Positions 34,875 through 44,076 of a stretch of 64,000 nt of DNA are shown here, piece by piece. Under the pieces are notes generated by a model. That model worked only from the letters and a program-made list of their open reading frames with translations, had not been told where the DNA came from and did no database searches. Made by a program: the position numbers and the translations under genes. Numbering within the stretch: the stretch's first letter is position 1; each line of letters begins with the position of its first letter. Source of the stretch: Niallia sp. NCCP-28 (GTDB lineage Bacteria; Bacillota; Bacilli; Bacillales; Cytobacillaceae); the NCBI RefSeq assembly GCF_023168165.1, contig NZ_BQYJ01000002.1:124001-188000 (forward strand). The letters run 5' to 3'.

Positions 34875-35417
34875 ATGTTTATACATAAAATTAATGAAGA
34901 CCTTTCACTAAAGCTTGTCGATATAAGAGATGCTGATGCTATCTTCAGTTTAACAAATAAAAATAGAAAACATTTGCGAGAGTGGCTGCCATGGCTTGAT
35001 GCAACAACTAGATTAGAAGATACACAGTCTTTTATTAAATGCTGTTTAGAAGGATATGCTGAAAATAAAAGCATGAATACAGCAATTGTCTGGAAAAAAG
35101 AAATAGTCGGCATGGCGGGATTCAATCAAATTAACTGGGCTAACCAAACAACCTATATCGGCTATTGGCTTGCAGAAGGCTATCAAGGAAAGGGCATTAT
35201 GACAAAAACAGCAGCCGCATTAACTGATTATGCATTAAATGAATTAAAATTAAACAAAGTGGAGATTCGGGCAGCTGTTGAAAATAAAAAAAGCAGAAGC
35301 ATTCCAGAAAGGTTAGGGTTTATACAAGAAGGCATCATTCGGCAAGGAGAATGGCTGTATGATCATTATGTAGATACTGTAGTGTATGGGATGCTTCATG
35401 AGGAATGGAATAAATAA
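34875..35417 (+). CDS. GNAT acetyltransferase, RimJ/RimL/YdaF type
   Basis: This 180-residue acetyl-CoA-dependent N-acetyltransferase resembles ribosomal-protein serine acetyltransferases (RimL, YdaF). The GNAT core is visible: REWLPWLDATTRLEDT near the N-terminus, YIGYWLAEGYQGKGIMTKT (the acetyl-CoA loop Q-G-K-G) and NKVEIRAAVENKKSRSIPER, then LGFIQEGIIRQGEWLYDHYV. The start ATG 34875 has AGAAAGGAGTGA before it; the longer frame from 34779 runs back through the preceding terminator and is not used. The stop lies in an AATA tandem repeat. Confidence 0.9.
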   Translation: MFIHKINEDLSLKLVDIRDADAIFSLTNKNRKHLREWLPWLDATTRLEDTQSFIKCCLEGYAENKSMNTAIVWKKEIVGMAGFNQINWANQTTYIGYWLAEGYQGKGIMTKTAAALTDYALNELKLNKVEIRAAVENKKSRSIPERLGFIQEGIIRQGEWLYDHYVDTVVYGMLHEEWNK

Positions 35418-35437
35418 ATAAATAAATAAATAAATAA
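35409..35437. repeat. AATA tetranucleotide tandem repeat over the acetyltransferase stop codon
   Basis: About seven AATA units run from the last codon through the stop. A 4-nt unit containing TAA places stop codons in all three frames. Confidence 0.9.
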
Positions 35438-35485
35438 GCAAAACCCGATTTTCTATTGGGCTCGAATAGAAAATCGGGTTTTGCT
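35437..35485. terminator. Perfect 21-bp hairpin between the acetyltransferase and yisN
   Basis: The arms 35437-35457 and 35465-35485 (outer part GCAAAACCCGATTTTC / GAAAATCGGGTTTTGC) are exactly complementary with loop GGGCTCG. The T run lies inside the stem, not after it. It most likely terminates the convergent acetyltransferase and yisN transcripts. Confidence 0.7.
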
Positions 35486-35524
35486 GAATACCATCTAAAA
35501 GAGCTCATTTTTCATCTCTCCTAG

Positions 35525-36085
35525 CTAAGAAGATAATTTTTCAATAATCATCCGTTTGCCTGTATTTAATGTGAATTCAAAGCGGTCTGTCACTTTTTCA
35601 TTATAATAAAAATGATGATTGACACTGCATAGACCGTCTTGGTTATCAAAAATCATCATATTGACACCGCTTTTTCTTTTTACATCTTTTAAAAAGGTAA
35701 GCTGGTTATAACAATAGATACAGTCATAGATAGAAAATTTCATCGTATTTAATGTGGTTATAAACTGGTAAAAACTATCATCACTAATTTCCTCCAAAAG
35801 TCTTTCCAATGCAAAAACAAGGTGTTTGCGTATGCGAATGGTATCTTGATTTTTAAGAGTAAGAATGGAACCTGATGCATTTATCATTCCTTCATCCAAA
35901 AGAATGCCTTTTCGCCAGTTATTTAATGACAGCACTTCAATTTCTTGATGAATATATTCCTCTAATAAAGAAGCTTCTTCTGTTTCATCATCAAAAAAAA
36001 TCCATTGATCATTTATATATTCAACAGTGCCCATCGTAAAAGCACGAGTTTGGTATTCAATAAGCTTCAAACGCTGCTGTTTCAT
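35525..36085 (-). CDS. yisN: DUF2777 protein, YisN-like
   Basis: This 186-residue soluble protein of unknown function starts MKQQRLKLIEYQTRAFTMG. It includes VEYINDQWIFFDDETEEASL, LLDEGMINASGSILTLKNQD and a Cys-containing IYDCIYCYNQLTFLK. I recognise it as the DUF2777/YisN family by this pattern and by place: yisL upstream and asnO downstream, as in B. subtilis. The last about 30 residues of some homologues seem absent. AGGAGG precedes the start at 36085. Confidence 0.75.
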   Translation of the reverse strand: MKQQRLKLIEYQTRAFTMGTVEYINDQWIFFDDETEEASLLEEYIHQEIEVLSLNNWRKGILLDEGMINASGSILTLKNQDTIRIRKHLVFALERLLEEISDDSFYQFITTLNTMKFSIYDCIYCYNQLTFLKDVKRKSGVNMMIFDNQDGLCSVNHHFYYNEKVTDRFEFTLNTGKRMIIEKLSS

Positions 36086-36194
36086 TGTAAACCTCCTATT
36101 TGCTCCATTAAATTCTTTTTAGACATAAATTGCCTATTTTAAACTTATCATGCTTTCATACGAAAAAAATGATAGAAACAAAACTCCTCACCTT

Positions 36195-36318
36195 GAAGAA
36201 TTAGGCTTTGGTAAAATTATCTATTGATTGCAGTGCAGGGCATTGGCTTTTCCGCAGGAGGCTCATGCCTTCTCACTTTCATCCACAGAGTAAAAAAATC
36301 AACAATTAGCTTTACACA
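36195..36318. repeat. Degenerate R2-type repeat between yisN and asnO
   Basis: CCGCAGGAGGCTCATGCCTT and the end ATCAACAATTAGCTTTA are shared with other R2 copies. Downstream of it CATAGAAT at 36379-36386 resembles a sigma-E -10 element and may belong to asnO. No gene is seen between 36086 and 36443. Confidence 0.5.
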
Positions 36319-36443
36319 GCCAAAAATTAAAGTACATGAATTAGTTTATATGGACAAATAACCATTTGTTTATTTCCGCATAGAATACTTCATATTGATT
36401 GGTATCTAATCAAACTTTCCACTTAGAAAGGATGATAATCAAA

Positions 36444-38291
36444 ATGTGTGGAATAACAGGTTGGGTTGATTACAAAAAGGATTTGAGAAAAGAAGCGGAT
36501 ATATTAGAGGCGATGGCGGAAACATTAGCAAAAAGGGGACCAGATGATACAAATATATGGACGAAACTGCATGCTGGATTTGGCCATAAGCGTTTAGTTG
36601 TAGTAGATCCACTTAATGGCATTCAGCCAATGACAAAGGAAAAAGAAGGTTTTTCATATACTATTTGCTACAATGGTGAGTTGTACAATACAGAAGACAT
36701 AAGAAAAGAATTGCTAATAAAAGGATATTCATTTAATGGCCATAGTGATACAGAAGTTTTATTAGCATCCTATATAGAGTGGCAAGAAGAATGCTTGCAA
36801 TACTTAAATGGAATCTTTGCTTTTGCTGTATGGGATGAAAAAAGAAATTCTTTATTTATTGGAAGAGACCGTTTAGGTGTAAAGCCATTGTTTTATTCTG
36901 AAATAGGTTCTGGATTTATATTTGGATCAGAAATGAAAGCATTGCTTGCTAATCCAAATATAAAAGCAGAATTGGACCGGGAAGGATTGGCGGAAGTCTT
37001 TGCATTAGGGCCTTCTCATACACCAGGCAGCGGCATTTTTAAAGGGATTAAGGAATTGCGGCCAGGTCATGCATTAAAATTTTCACAAGAGGGTTTAAAA
37101 ATATGGCGTTATTGGAATGTAAAAAGTGAACAGCATGAAGATACATTTGAAGAAACAGTAGAAAAAGTACGCTACCTATTTAAGGATGCTGTTACAAGAC
37201 AATTAGTTTCCGATGTGCCCTTAAGCACCTTTTTATCCGGGGGCGTAGATTCAAGCGCTATTACAGCAATTGCCTCAAATGAATACAAACAATCTGGAAA
37301 AGGGCCTCTTCATACGTATTCCATTGATTATGAAGGCAATGATAAATTTTTTAAAGCAAATGAATTCCAGCCAAATTCAGATGGAGTTTATATTAAGAAA
37401 ATGACAGATACATTTGGAACCATTCATCATAATTGCATTATTACGCAGGAAACGCTGGCACAGTTTCTGCATGAAGCCGTGACAGTAAGAGATGCGCCTG
37501 GAATGGCTGATGTAGATTCTTCCCTTTTATGGTTTTGCCGGGAAATAAAAAAAGATTTTGTTGTCAGCTTATCTGGGGAATGTGCGGATGAAATCTTTGG
37601 TGGATATCCATGGTTTAGAAGAGAAGCAGATTTGGCCCGCGGCGGTTTTCCGTGGATGAGATCGATTCAAGAAAGACAAGGGTTGCTAAAAGAGGATTGG
37701 AGCAGCAAGTTAAAGCTAGAAGATTACATGATGGATAAATATAATCAAACAATTGCAGAAACTCCTAAGTTGGATGGAGAAAGCAAAGAAGATGCCAAAA
37801 GAAGAGAATTATTTTATTTAAATCAGCTTTGGTTTATGACAACATTGCTAGAGAGAAAAGATAGAATGAGCATGGGAGCAAGTTTGGAAGTCCGTGTGCC
37901 ATTTGCAGACCATCGTCTTGTAGAATATGTATGGAATGTGCCATGGGAAATGAAAAATTATCAAAATAGAGAAAAAGGATTGTTGAGAAAAGCGTTAGAA
38001 GGAATTCTTCCAGATGAAGTCTTATACCGCAAGAAAAGCCCTTATCCAAAAACACATAATCCTATTTATACAAAAACGGTAAAAGATATGCTGACAAATA
38101 TCCTTGCAGATAAAAGCTCTGCCTTATACGAATTTTTTGATAAAGAAAAATTAAATCAAATTATTGAAACAGAAGGATCAGCGTTTAAAGAGCCATGGTT
38201 TGGGCAACTGATGACAGGACCACAACTATTGGCGCATTTAGCCCAGATGCATTATTGGTTTAAAGACTATAACATTAATGTAGTAGATTAA
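36444..38291 (+). CDS. asnO: Asparagine synthase (glutamine-hydrolysing), AsnO-like
   Basis: This 615-residue cytosolic enzyme makes asparagine from aspartate, glutamine and ATP. The N-terminal glutaminase domain begins MCGITGWVDY with the nucleophile Cys2. KRGPDDTNIW and SFNGHSDTEVLLASYIEW are further family blocks. The synthetase domain has the PP-loop FLSGGVDSSAITAIAS and SLSGECADEIFGGYPWF. ATG 36444 is the only start that exposes Cys2; the in-frame codon at 36399 is discarded. AAAGGATGATAATC lies before it. Position after yisN and length point to AsnO, which in B. subtilis is needed for normal sporulation. A terminator follows. Confidence 0.93.
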   Translation: MCGITGWVDYKKDLRKEADILEAMAETLAKRGPDDTNIWTKLHAGFGHKRLVVVDPLNGIQPMTKEKEGFSYTICYNGELYNTEDIRKELLIKGYSFNGHSDTEVLLASYIEWQEECLQYLNGIFAFAVWDEKRNSLFIGRDRLGVKPLFYSEIGSGFIFGSEMKALLANPNIKAELDREGLAEVFALGPSHTPGSGIFKGIKELRPGHALKFSQEGLKIWRYWNVKSEQHEDTFEETVEKVRYLFKDAVTRQLVSDVPLSTFLSGGVDSSAITAIASNEYKQSGKGPLHTYSIDYEGNDKFFKANEFQPNSDGVYIKKMTDTFGTIHHNCIITQETLAQFLHEAVTVRDAPGMADVDSSLLWFCREIKKDFVVSLSGECADEIFGGYPWFRREADLARGGFPWMRSIQERQGLLKEDWSSKLKLEDYMMDKYNQTIAETPKLDGESKEDAKRRELFYLNQLWFMTTLLERKDRMSMGASLEVRVPFADHRLVEYVWNVPWEMKNYQNREKGLLRKALEGILPDEVLYRKKSPYPKTHNPIYTKTVKDMLTNILADKSSALYEFFDKEKLNQIIETEGSAFKEPWFGQLMTGPQLLAHLAQMHYWFKDYNINVVD

Positions 38292-38326
38292 TAAATGTGA
38301 AAACATATGCTAATTATTTGATGAAT

Positions 38327-38370
38327 AAAACAGGTGGAAAGAAAAAACTTTCCTCTGTTTTATTTTTTTT
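38327..38370 (+). terminator. Terminator after asnO
   Basis: AAACAGGTGGAAAG and CTTTCCTCTGTTT pair with one bulge, and ATTTTTTTT follows. Confidence 0.85.
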
Positions 38371-38431
38371 GGTATAAAAAGAACGTTTGTTCGTTTATAA
38401 TAAAAGAACAAAGAAGATAAAAGGGGATATT

Positions 38432-39508
38432 ATGGAGCCATTAAAAAATATATATAATACATTATTTTTAAAGAAGTTAGCCCAAGCGATTAAAACAGAA
38501 TATATAGACTTTCATGAACAGGAATTTATCGAGCTGGCAGTGCAAAACGATTGGGAAGAACTTGCCTTAAAGGAAAGAATGCGACGCATCACCATTTCTT
38601 TGCATAAGACCATTCCATTAGAGTATAAGGAGGTGCTTTTTTGTTTTTACAAAGCCGCTCCAAAATTTACAGGACTAGGAGGCATTATTTTTCCTGATTA
38701 TGTAGAAGTATATGGAAGCGGCTATTGGGAGGAATCTATTGCTGCTTTAGAATATTTCACCCAATACTCGACCTCTGAGTTTGCCGTTCGTCCCTATTTA
38801 TTGTTGGATCAAACGAGAATGCTGAATCAAATGCAAATTTGGGCAAAAAGCGAAAATGAACATATTCGCAGATTGGCAAGCGAAGGATGCCGTCCCCGGT
38901 TGCCATGGGGCATGTCCGTTCCTTCTTTAAAGAATAACCCTTTGCCGATATTGCCTATTTTAGAAATGTTAAAAGCAGATGAGTCTTTGTATGTTCGCAA
39001 AAGTGTTGCCAATAGTTTAAATGACATTTCAAAAACGCATCCTGACCTAATGATAGAGATTGCACAAAAATGGCATGGAGATAATCCTCATGCAAACTGG
39101 ATTATAAAGCATGCCTCGAGAACGTTGCTGAAAAAGGGAGATATCCGCGCTTTGCAGATTTTTGGCTATCAAAATAGCGAAGGGATAGAAATAACAGATT
39201 TTATTTGCAGAGGAACTACCTTGGCAATCGGAGAAAGTCTTTATTTCTCTTTCCAAGCTGCTTCTGCTTATGAGAAAAAAGTAAGGATAGAATATGCCAT
39301 TGATTATGTAAAAGCAAATGGAAAAAGAAATCGGAAAGTGTTTCATTTATCAGAAACCGTTTTGCGCCAAGGTGAAAAACGGCGCTATGAAAAAACCCAT
39401 GCATTCAAAGATTTAACAACAAGAAAACATTATGCGGGCATGCATACGCTGACTATTTTTGTGAATGGTGAAAGAAAAAAGGAATTGAATTTTGAAGTGA
39501 AAAAATAG
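38432..39508 (+). CDS. AlkC/AlkD-type DNA alkylation repair protein with C-terminal Ig-like domain
   Basis: This 358-residue protein of HEAT-like repeats belongs to the DNA glycosylases for alkylated bases. The first about 230 residues are helical repeats, with the AlkC-type block RRLASEGCRPRLPWGMSVPS and SLYVRKSVANSLNDISKTHP. The last about 110 residues are beta-rich (ICRGTTLAIGESLYFSFQA, AYEKKVRIEYAIDYVKANG, GMHTLTIFVNGERKKELNF), consistent with the Ig-like domain known in some AlkC proteins. ATG 38432 with AAAGGGGAT is used rather than 38387. It likely excises 3-methyladenine or 3-methylcytosine; activity is inferred from family only. Not in an operon. Confidence 0.8.
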   Translation: MEPLKNIYNTLFLKKLAQAIKTEYIDFHEQEFIELAVQNDWEELALKERMRRITISLHKTIPLEYKEVLFCFYKAAPKFTGLGGIIFPDYVEVYGSGYWEESIAALEYFTQYSTSEFAVRPYLLLDQTRMLNQMQIWAKSENEHIRRLASEGCRPRLPWGMSVPSLKNNPLPILPILEMLKADESLYVRKSVANSLNDISKTHPDLMIEIAQKWHGDNPHANWIIKHASRTLLKKGDIRALQIFGYQNSEGIEITDFICRGTTLAIGESLYFSFQAASAYEKKVRIEYAIDYVKANGKRNRKVFHLSETVLRQGEKRRYEKTHAFKDLTTRKHYAGMHTLTIFVNGERKKELNFEVKK

Positions 39509-39513
39509 CCAAA

Positions 39514-39540
39514 AAGAGGCTGTAATTGTATCAGCCTCTT
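39514..39540. terminator. Hairpin between the AlkC-like gene and the EamA gene
   Basis: AAGAGGCTG and CAGCCTCTT form a 9-bp stem over a 9-nt loop, touching the stop codon of the minus-strand gene. Confidence 0.6.
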
Positions 39541-40444
39541 AAACAGCTTCCTTTTTTTGTCTAATTTCCCGTTTTTGCTGCTGCTGGAGAAGAAAAAAGA
39601 ATACACCACAAAGGACAAGCATCCCGCCGACAATTTGCCAGCCAACCAATGTTTCTCCTAATAATAGAATGGCCAGTATAGTAGCACCTACTGGTTCGCC
39701 TAATATGCTCATAGAAATCGTGGTGGCATTCACATAATTAAGGAGCCAATTGTTAATGACATGCGCAATAGTCGGAACAATGGCAAGCAATAGAAAAATT
39801 CCCCATTCTTTAGACGGATAGCCTGTTAAATGTTCCCCCATTATTAAGTTGTAAATGGTTAACAAACATGCAGCAAAAAAGAAAACGGTGCAGGTGTAAA
39901 TCCAATGAGAGATCTTTTTTACAATGCTTTGGCCAATCAGCAAATAGCCAACTACTGCAATAACACTTAAGAAAGAGCAAATATCGCCAAGGAGCGCTTT
40001 ACTGTCCAATGTGATATCGCCCCAGCCAATCATCATTGCTCCTATTATCGCAATTCCCATTGTCATGATAGCAGAGGAGGTTGTACGTTCTCGAAAGAAG
40101 AGAAATCCCCCCAATAAAGAGATAATTGGCTGCAGTGCTAGAATGATTGTAGAACTTGCAACAGTTGTCAATTGTAAGGAAGTAAACCATAAGGCAAAAT
40201 GCAAAGCCAAAAAAGTTCCCGAAAAAAATAAAAGCTGCCAATCGCGTTTTGTTAATTTTTTAAATTCCAGTCTATTTAAATACACCATTGGAAGCATTAG
40301 GGCACACGCGAGCCACATGCGATACATGCTTAAAATGGTAGCAGGTGAATCCGACCACTTAACGAAAATAGCAGAAAAAGAAATAGCAATAATCGAAATA
40401 AGCAACGGTAGCCCAATGGACTTTGAATGATTTGTCTGCTCCAC
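39539..40444 (-). CDS. EamA/DMT-superfamily transporter
   Basis: This 301-residue inner-membrane transporter has ten membrane helices in two EamA repeats (about 10-140 and 155-290). Repeat signatures are FVKWSDSPATILSMYRMW, LALQPIISLLGGFLFFRERT, WLLNYVNATTISMSILGEPV and LLLGETLVGWQIVGGMLVL. The C-terminus is basic and cytosolic. Members export metabolites, amino acids or small compounds; the substrate here cannot be told. AGGAGG precedes the start at 40444. It is a single gene. Confidence 0.92.
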   Translation of the reverse strand: MEQTNHSKSIGLPLLISIIAISFSAIFVKWSDSPATILSMYRMWLACALMLPMVYLNRLEFKKLTKRDWQLLFFSGTFLALHFALWFTSLQLTTVASSTIILALQPIISLLGGFLFFRERTTSSAIMTMGIAIIGAMMIGWGDITLDSKALLGDICSFLSVIAVVGYLLIGQSIVKKISHWIYTCTVFFFAACLLTIYNLIMGEHLTGYPSKEWGIFLLLAIVPTIAHVINNWLLNYVNATTISMSILGEPVGATILAILLLGETLVGWQIVGGMLVLCGVFFFLLQQQQKREIRQKKEAV

Positions 40445-40559
40445 TATAGTCCTCCTGTTTTTACTCTAATGTATATTAGTAAATATAGTACTTATCATTA
40501 GGTTAAACAAGAAGATTATTGCAATTTAAGGGTTAATCCCATATTTTTTAGGACTGAAG

Positions 40560-42320
40560 TTATCGTGCAAAAGAAAGAATGCTGCTTTCATATGGTTTCA
40601 TTACAACAGTAAGCTCTTGTGCTTCAGCAGCATATTCATGATTGTTTATAAGCATGGTAACTTTTTTTCCCTTCAATGAAAATGGCAATGTATAATGAAT
40701 TTCTTGGTCACTATGATTAAGAATGACAACAATATACTCTGTGTCATTTTCCTTATAATAAGCAAAACATTTTTCAACTGGCGGAAGAAAAAACAAGGGA
40801 CCATCAAATGTTAAAAGCGGTGTTTCTTTGCGAATTCGTATCAATGTTTTTAAATAATTTTTAAAATCTAAATCGTGCTGTTCCTCTTGCCATGGCATGC
40901 ATTTTCGGCATCCAGGATCACTGCCTCCATCTAAACCAATTTCATCTCCATAATAAATGCATGGTGTTCCAGGGTAGGTCATTAAAAAAGTAAATAATAG
41001 TTTCACCCGTTCTTTGCGATACTGGCACTCATTTAAAATGCGAGGAGTATCATGGCTGCCCACAATATTAAATAGCAGATGATTTACATTATCTGAGTAC
41101 TGTTGAAGAATGGTGGTGATATCTTCAATGAACTGCTGCGCAGACAGCATATCATAAGCAAAAAACTGCAGTGATTTGCTTAGCACAGGATAATTCATAA
41201 CAGAATCAAATTGATCTCCTCTAAGCCATGGCAATGCATCATGCCAAACTTCTCCTAAAATAAACAAGTCTGGTTTTATGGATTTTACAGTAGAACGGAA
41301 TTCCCGCCAAAAGCAGTGGTCTATTTCATTGGCTACATCTAATCTCCAGCCATCGATATTGCATTCTGTAATCCAGTAAGAAGCGATTTCAAATAAATAT
41401 TTTTTTACTTCTGGATTGGATGTATTTAATTTTGGCATGTTTTCATAAAATCCAAATGTTTCATAATGAAAGCTGTTTTCCTGTTTAACAGGGAATTGAT
41501 TAATATGAAACCAATCTTTATACGGCGAATTTTCTCCATTAATGAGCACATCCTGAAACGGCGGAAACTGGTCGCTGCTGTGGTTAAATACGGCATCAAG
41601 CATTACACGCATGCCTCTGTTATGACATTCCTCTACAAGTCTGCGAAAAAGATCAATATCGCCAAATTGGGGATCTATCTTAAAATAATCAATGGTATCG
41701 TATTTATGATTGCTTTTTGCATAAAAAATGGGAGTAAGATAGATTCCGGTAATGCCTAAATCTTCGAGATAATCTAATGCTTCTAGGATTCCTTGAAAAT
41801 CCCCTCCAAAAAAATTCGTTAAACTCGGTTCTGCGGCTCCCCAGCCAACTGTATGATCAGGATTCAAAGAGGCATCGCCATTGCGGAAACGCTCTGGGAA
41901 AATTTGATACCAAATCGTTTCATATACCCACTCGGGAGGAGAAAACAAGTCCTTTTTATGCATATAAGGAAAACAAAAATACCAGCCAGTATCTTCTGGA
42001 ATAAAGGAAGAAAATCCTTTTTCCGTTAAAGTGATTTGCTGTTCGTGGTCTTTTAAAATAAAACCATAACGAACCCGTTTATGGTCGGATTTAATGGCAG
42101 CTTGCCAGTAGTCAAATAAACCATCACTTCCAGTTTTTTTCATTCCTTGGCGAAAGGTTACCCACCTATAGTCTGATGTTTCATATTGGTCCCCATAAAT
42201 AATTTCAATTTCAGATACATTTGTTTTTTTTGTGCGAATGCGTATATGCAAGGTTTCAGAATCATGAAGATAGCAATAGTTATCAACAGCTCTATGATAA
42301 ATCGATGTTAAATCAATCAT
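40560..42320 (-). CDS. Neopullulanase/cyclomaltodextrinase-type alpha-amylase (GH13)
   Basis: This is a 586-residue cytosolic glycoside hydrolase. The N-terminal about 120 residues are a CBM34-like dimerisation domain. The GH13 barrel starts near YQIFPERFRNGDAS. Catalytic residues are visible: GWRLDVANEIDH (nucleophile Asp), LGEVWHDALPWL (acid Glu) and NIVGSHDTPRI (transition-state Asp). Also seen are MLDAVFNHSSDQFPPF and YYGDEIGLDGGSDPGCR, the latter typical of maltogenic/neopullulanase enzymes. No signal peptide is found, so it acts on imported maltodextrins or cyclodextrins. ATG 42320 (MIDLTSIYH) has AAGGAGAGAG before it and is preferred over 42365. No sugar transporter is adjacent. Confidence 0.88.
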   Translation of the reverse strand: MIDLTSIYHRAVDNYCYLHDSETLHIRIRTKKTNVSEIEIIYGDQYETSDYRWVTFRQGMKKTGSDGLFDYWQAAIKSDHKRVRYGFILKDHEQQITLTEKGFSSFIPEDTGWYFCFPYMHKKDLFSPPEWVYETIWYQIFPERFRNGDASLNPDHTVGWGAAEPSLTNFFGGDFQGILEALDYLEDLGITGIYLTPIFYAKSNHKYDTIDYFKIDPQFGDIDLFRRLVEECHNRGMRVMLDAVFNHSSDQFPPFQDVLINGENSPYKDWFHINQFPVKQENSFHYETFGFYENMPKLNTSNPEVKKYLFEIASYWITECNIDGWRLDVANEIDHCFWREFRSTVKSIKPDLFILGEVWHDALPWLRGDQFDSVMNYPVLSKSLQFFAYDMLSAQQFIEDITTILQQYSDNVNHLLFNIVGSHDTPRILNECQYRKERVKLLFTFLMTYPGTPCIYYGDEIGLDGGSDPGCRKCMPWQEEQHDLDFKNYLKTLIRIRKETPLLTFDGPLFFLPPVEKCFAYYKENDTEYIVVILNHSDQEIHYTLPFSLKGKKVTMLINNHEYAAEAQELTVVMKPYESSILSFAR

Positions 42321-42455
42321 TATATTCTCTCTCTCCTTAAAGAAACTTTTCCATATTGTTTCCAAAATTACTAGGTTTTAAAAGGATAATTGAGAAATAA
42401 TTAGGATATTTATAGGTTTATAGAAGAGCCTGATTAGCTAAAATGAATAAACATA

Positions 42456-42497
42456 AAAAAAGGATAGCCATCTATTAGATGGGAGCTATCCTTTTAA
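42456..42497 (-). terminator. Terminator of the SDR gene
   Basis: AAAAGGATAGC and GCTATCCTTTT form the outer stem and CATCTATTAGATG an inner one. It lies just after the SDR stop on the minus strand. Confidence 0.8.
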
Positions 42498-42516
42498 CAA
42501 ATAAATCATAAATCCT

Positions 42517-43386
42517 TTAGCCATTAACGATTGTACCACCATTTACATGAATGACTTGTCCACTTACATAACTAGAATCTTCGCTGGCCAAATATACATA
42601 TGCTGGTGCCAGTTCATTTGGTTGTCCAGCACGGCCAAATGGTGCATTGGAGCCAAATGTTGAGACTTTTTCACTGTCGAATGTTGAAGGAATTAATGGT
42701 GTCCAAATGGGTCCAGGTGCTACACCATTTACCCGAATGCCTTGCTGTGCCAATGATTGGGACAACGATCGGGTAAAGGAAGTGATGGCTCCTTTAGTCG
42801 ATGAATAATCAAGTAATGTTTCATTTCCTTGATAGGCAGTAATCGATGTTGTATTAATAATGCTGTCACCTGACTTGAGGTGGGGAAGAGCAGCCTTTGT
42901 TAAATAAAACATGGAAAAAATATTGGTGCGGAATGTTTTTTCTAATTGTTCTGCTGTTATATCCAATAAGCTATTTTGTGGATGCTGCTCTGCTGCATTA
43001 TTGACTACAATATTAATTGCTCCAAATTCAGCCTTTGTTTTTTCCACTACTGATTTACAGAAGGATTCATCGCCTACATCTCCCGCAATGGTTAAACATT
43101 TTACTCCTTCTGCCTCGACCATTTCTTTTGTTTTTTGAGCATCATCATGTTCATTTAAATAGACAACAACGACATTTGCGCCTTCTTTTGCATAATAAAT
43201 GCTGACAGAACGGCCAATGCCGCTGTCGCCGCCTGTTATAATAGCTGTTTTTCCAGCCAGTTTGCCAGAACCTTTATAATTTGGGCTAACTTCAGTTGGA
43301 GCTGGTTTCATTTCTGTTTGAAGTCCTGGTTGTTGATTTTGATGCTGTGGGGGGAAAGTCTTCTGTTGATTTTGGCTGTTACTCAT
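42517..43386 (-). CDS. SDR-family oxidoreductase, YdaD/YhdF type
   Basis: This 289-residue NAD(P)-dependent short-chain dehydrogenase has a Rossmann motif GGDSGIGRSVSIYYAKEG, NNAAEQHPQNSLLD and the catalytic Ser/Tyr/Lys in NTTSITAYQG and YSSTKGAI. GVAPGPIWTPLIPS and SSYVSGQVIHVNGG are also typical. A 40-residue Gln/Pro-rich N-terminal tail (QNQQKTFPPQHQNQQPG) is usual for the general-stress-protein 39 subgroup. Substrate unknown; in B. subtilis related proteins are under sigma-B. AAAGGAGTGA precedes the start at 43386. Confidence 0.9.
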   Translation of the reverse strand: MSNSQNQQKTFPPQHQNQQPGLQTEMKPAPTEVSPNYKGSGKLAGKTAIITGGDSGIGRSVSIYYAKEGANVVVVYLNEHDDAQKTKEMVEAEGVKCLTIAGDVGDESFCKSVVEKTKAEFGAINIVVNNAAEQHPQNSLLDITAEQLEKTFRTNIFSMFYLTKAALPHLKSGDSIINTTSITAYQGNETLLDYSSTKGAITSFTRSLSQSLAQQGIRVNGVAPGPIWTPLIPSTFDSEKVSTFGSNAPFGRAGQPNELAPAYVYLASEDSSYVSGQVIHVNGGTIVNG

Positions 43387-43515
43387 ATATAGTCACTCCT
43401 TTGATTTCTTGTATGTTGTCTATTTTTCCCTAAAAAGCAAGGATAAACATGGAAATAATAGGAGAGAAAAAGGAGGTTTATAAATGGGGGAAGGGGGAAC
43501 AAATAAAATTTTAAA

Positions 43516-43545
43516 TCAAAAAACCCTCCAATGCAGGAGGGAGTT
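43516..43545 (-). terminator. Terminator of the YajQ-family gene
   Basis: On the minus strand CCCTCC-TGCATT-GGAGGG is followed by TTTTTTG, right after the stop at 43550. Confidence 0.8.
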
Positions 43546-43549
43546 TAAC

Positions 43550-44041
43550 TTAGCGATAGTTGACAAATTGAACATCAACAGTGATTTTAGAGTCTCTTAC
43601 AGCTGCAATAATTTGCTGCAAATCATCACGGCTTTTTGCAGTGACACGAATCTGATCATCTTGAATTTGGCTTTTTACTTTTAGTCCGCTGTTTTTAATA
43701 AGGGTATTAATAATTTTTGCATTATCTTTATCGATGCCTTGCACTAATTTTGCGCGTTGGCGAACAGTGCCGCCAGATGCGCCTTCAATTTTCCCGTAAT
43801 CAAGGTTTTTGATAGGGATTGCACGTTTAATCATTTTGCTGATTAAGACATCTTTTAATTGTTCCAATTTATATTCATCATCTGAAACAAGGACAAGTTC
43901 TTCTTTATCTAAAGAAATGGTGCTTTTGCTCCCTTTAAAGTCATAGCGTGTTTGAATTTCCTTCATTGCAATTTGAATTGCATTTGAAACTTCTGACATA
44001 TCTACTTTAGAGACAATATCGAATGAGCTTTCTTTTGCCAT
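43550..44041 (-). CDS. yitK: YajQ-family nucleotide-binding protein, YitK
   Basis: This 163-residue cytosolic protein of two ferredoxin-like folds begins [20 protein letters not shown]. It contains [40 protein letters not shown] and [20 protein letters not shown], the standard YajQ/UPF0234 pattern over the full length. Some family members bind cyclic di-GMP or nucleotides; the role in Bacillus is not established. The next gene divergently is yitL, as in B. subtilis. AGGAGG precedes the start at 44041. Confidence 0.93.
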   Translation of the reverse strand: MAKESSFDIVSKVDMSEVSNAIQIAMKEIQTRYDFKGSKSTISLDKEELVLVSDDEYKLEQLKDVLISKMIKRAIPIKNLDYGKIEGASGGTVRQRAKLVQGIDKDNAKIINTLIKNSGLKVKSQIQDDQIRVTAKSRDDLQQIIAAVRDSKITVDVQFVNYR

Positions 44042-44076
44042 CGTATAAAAACCTCCTGATTTAAGCTGGTATCCTG

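Noticed and set aside
36319-36443. T-box or other leader before asnO
   Set aside because: No T-box sequence or specifier stem seen; only a sigma-E-like -10 element.
43484-43684. 66-codon plus-strand ORF with a very good RBS (AAAGGAGG)
   Set aside because: It runs through the yitK terminator and antisense through yitK, with no family likeness. The RBS-like sequence may be a relic. Kept only as a curiosity.
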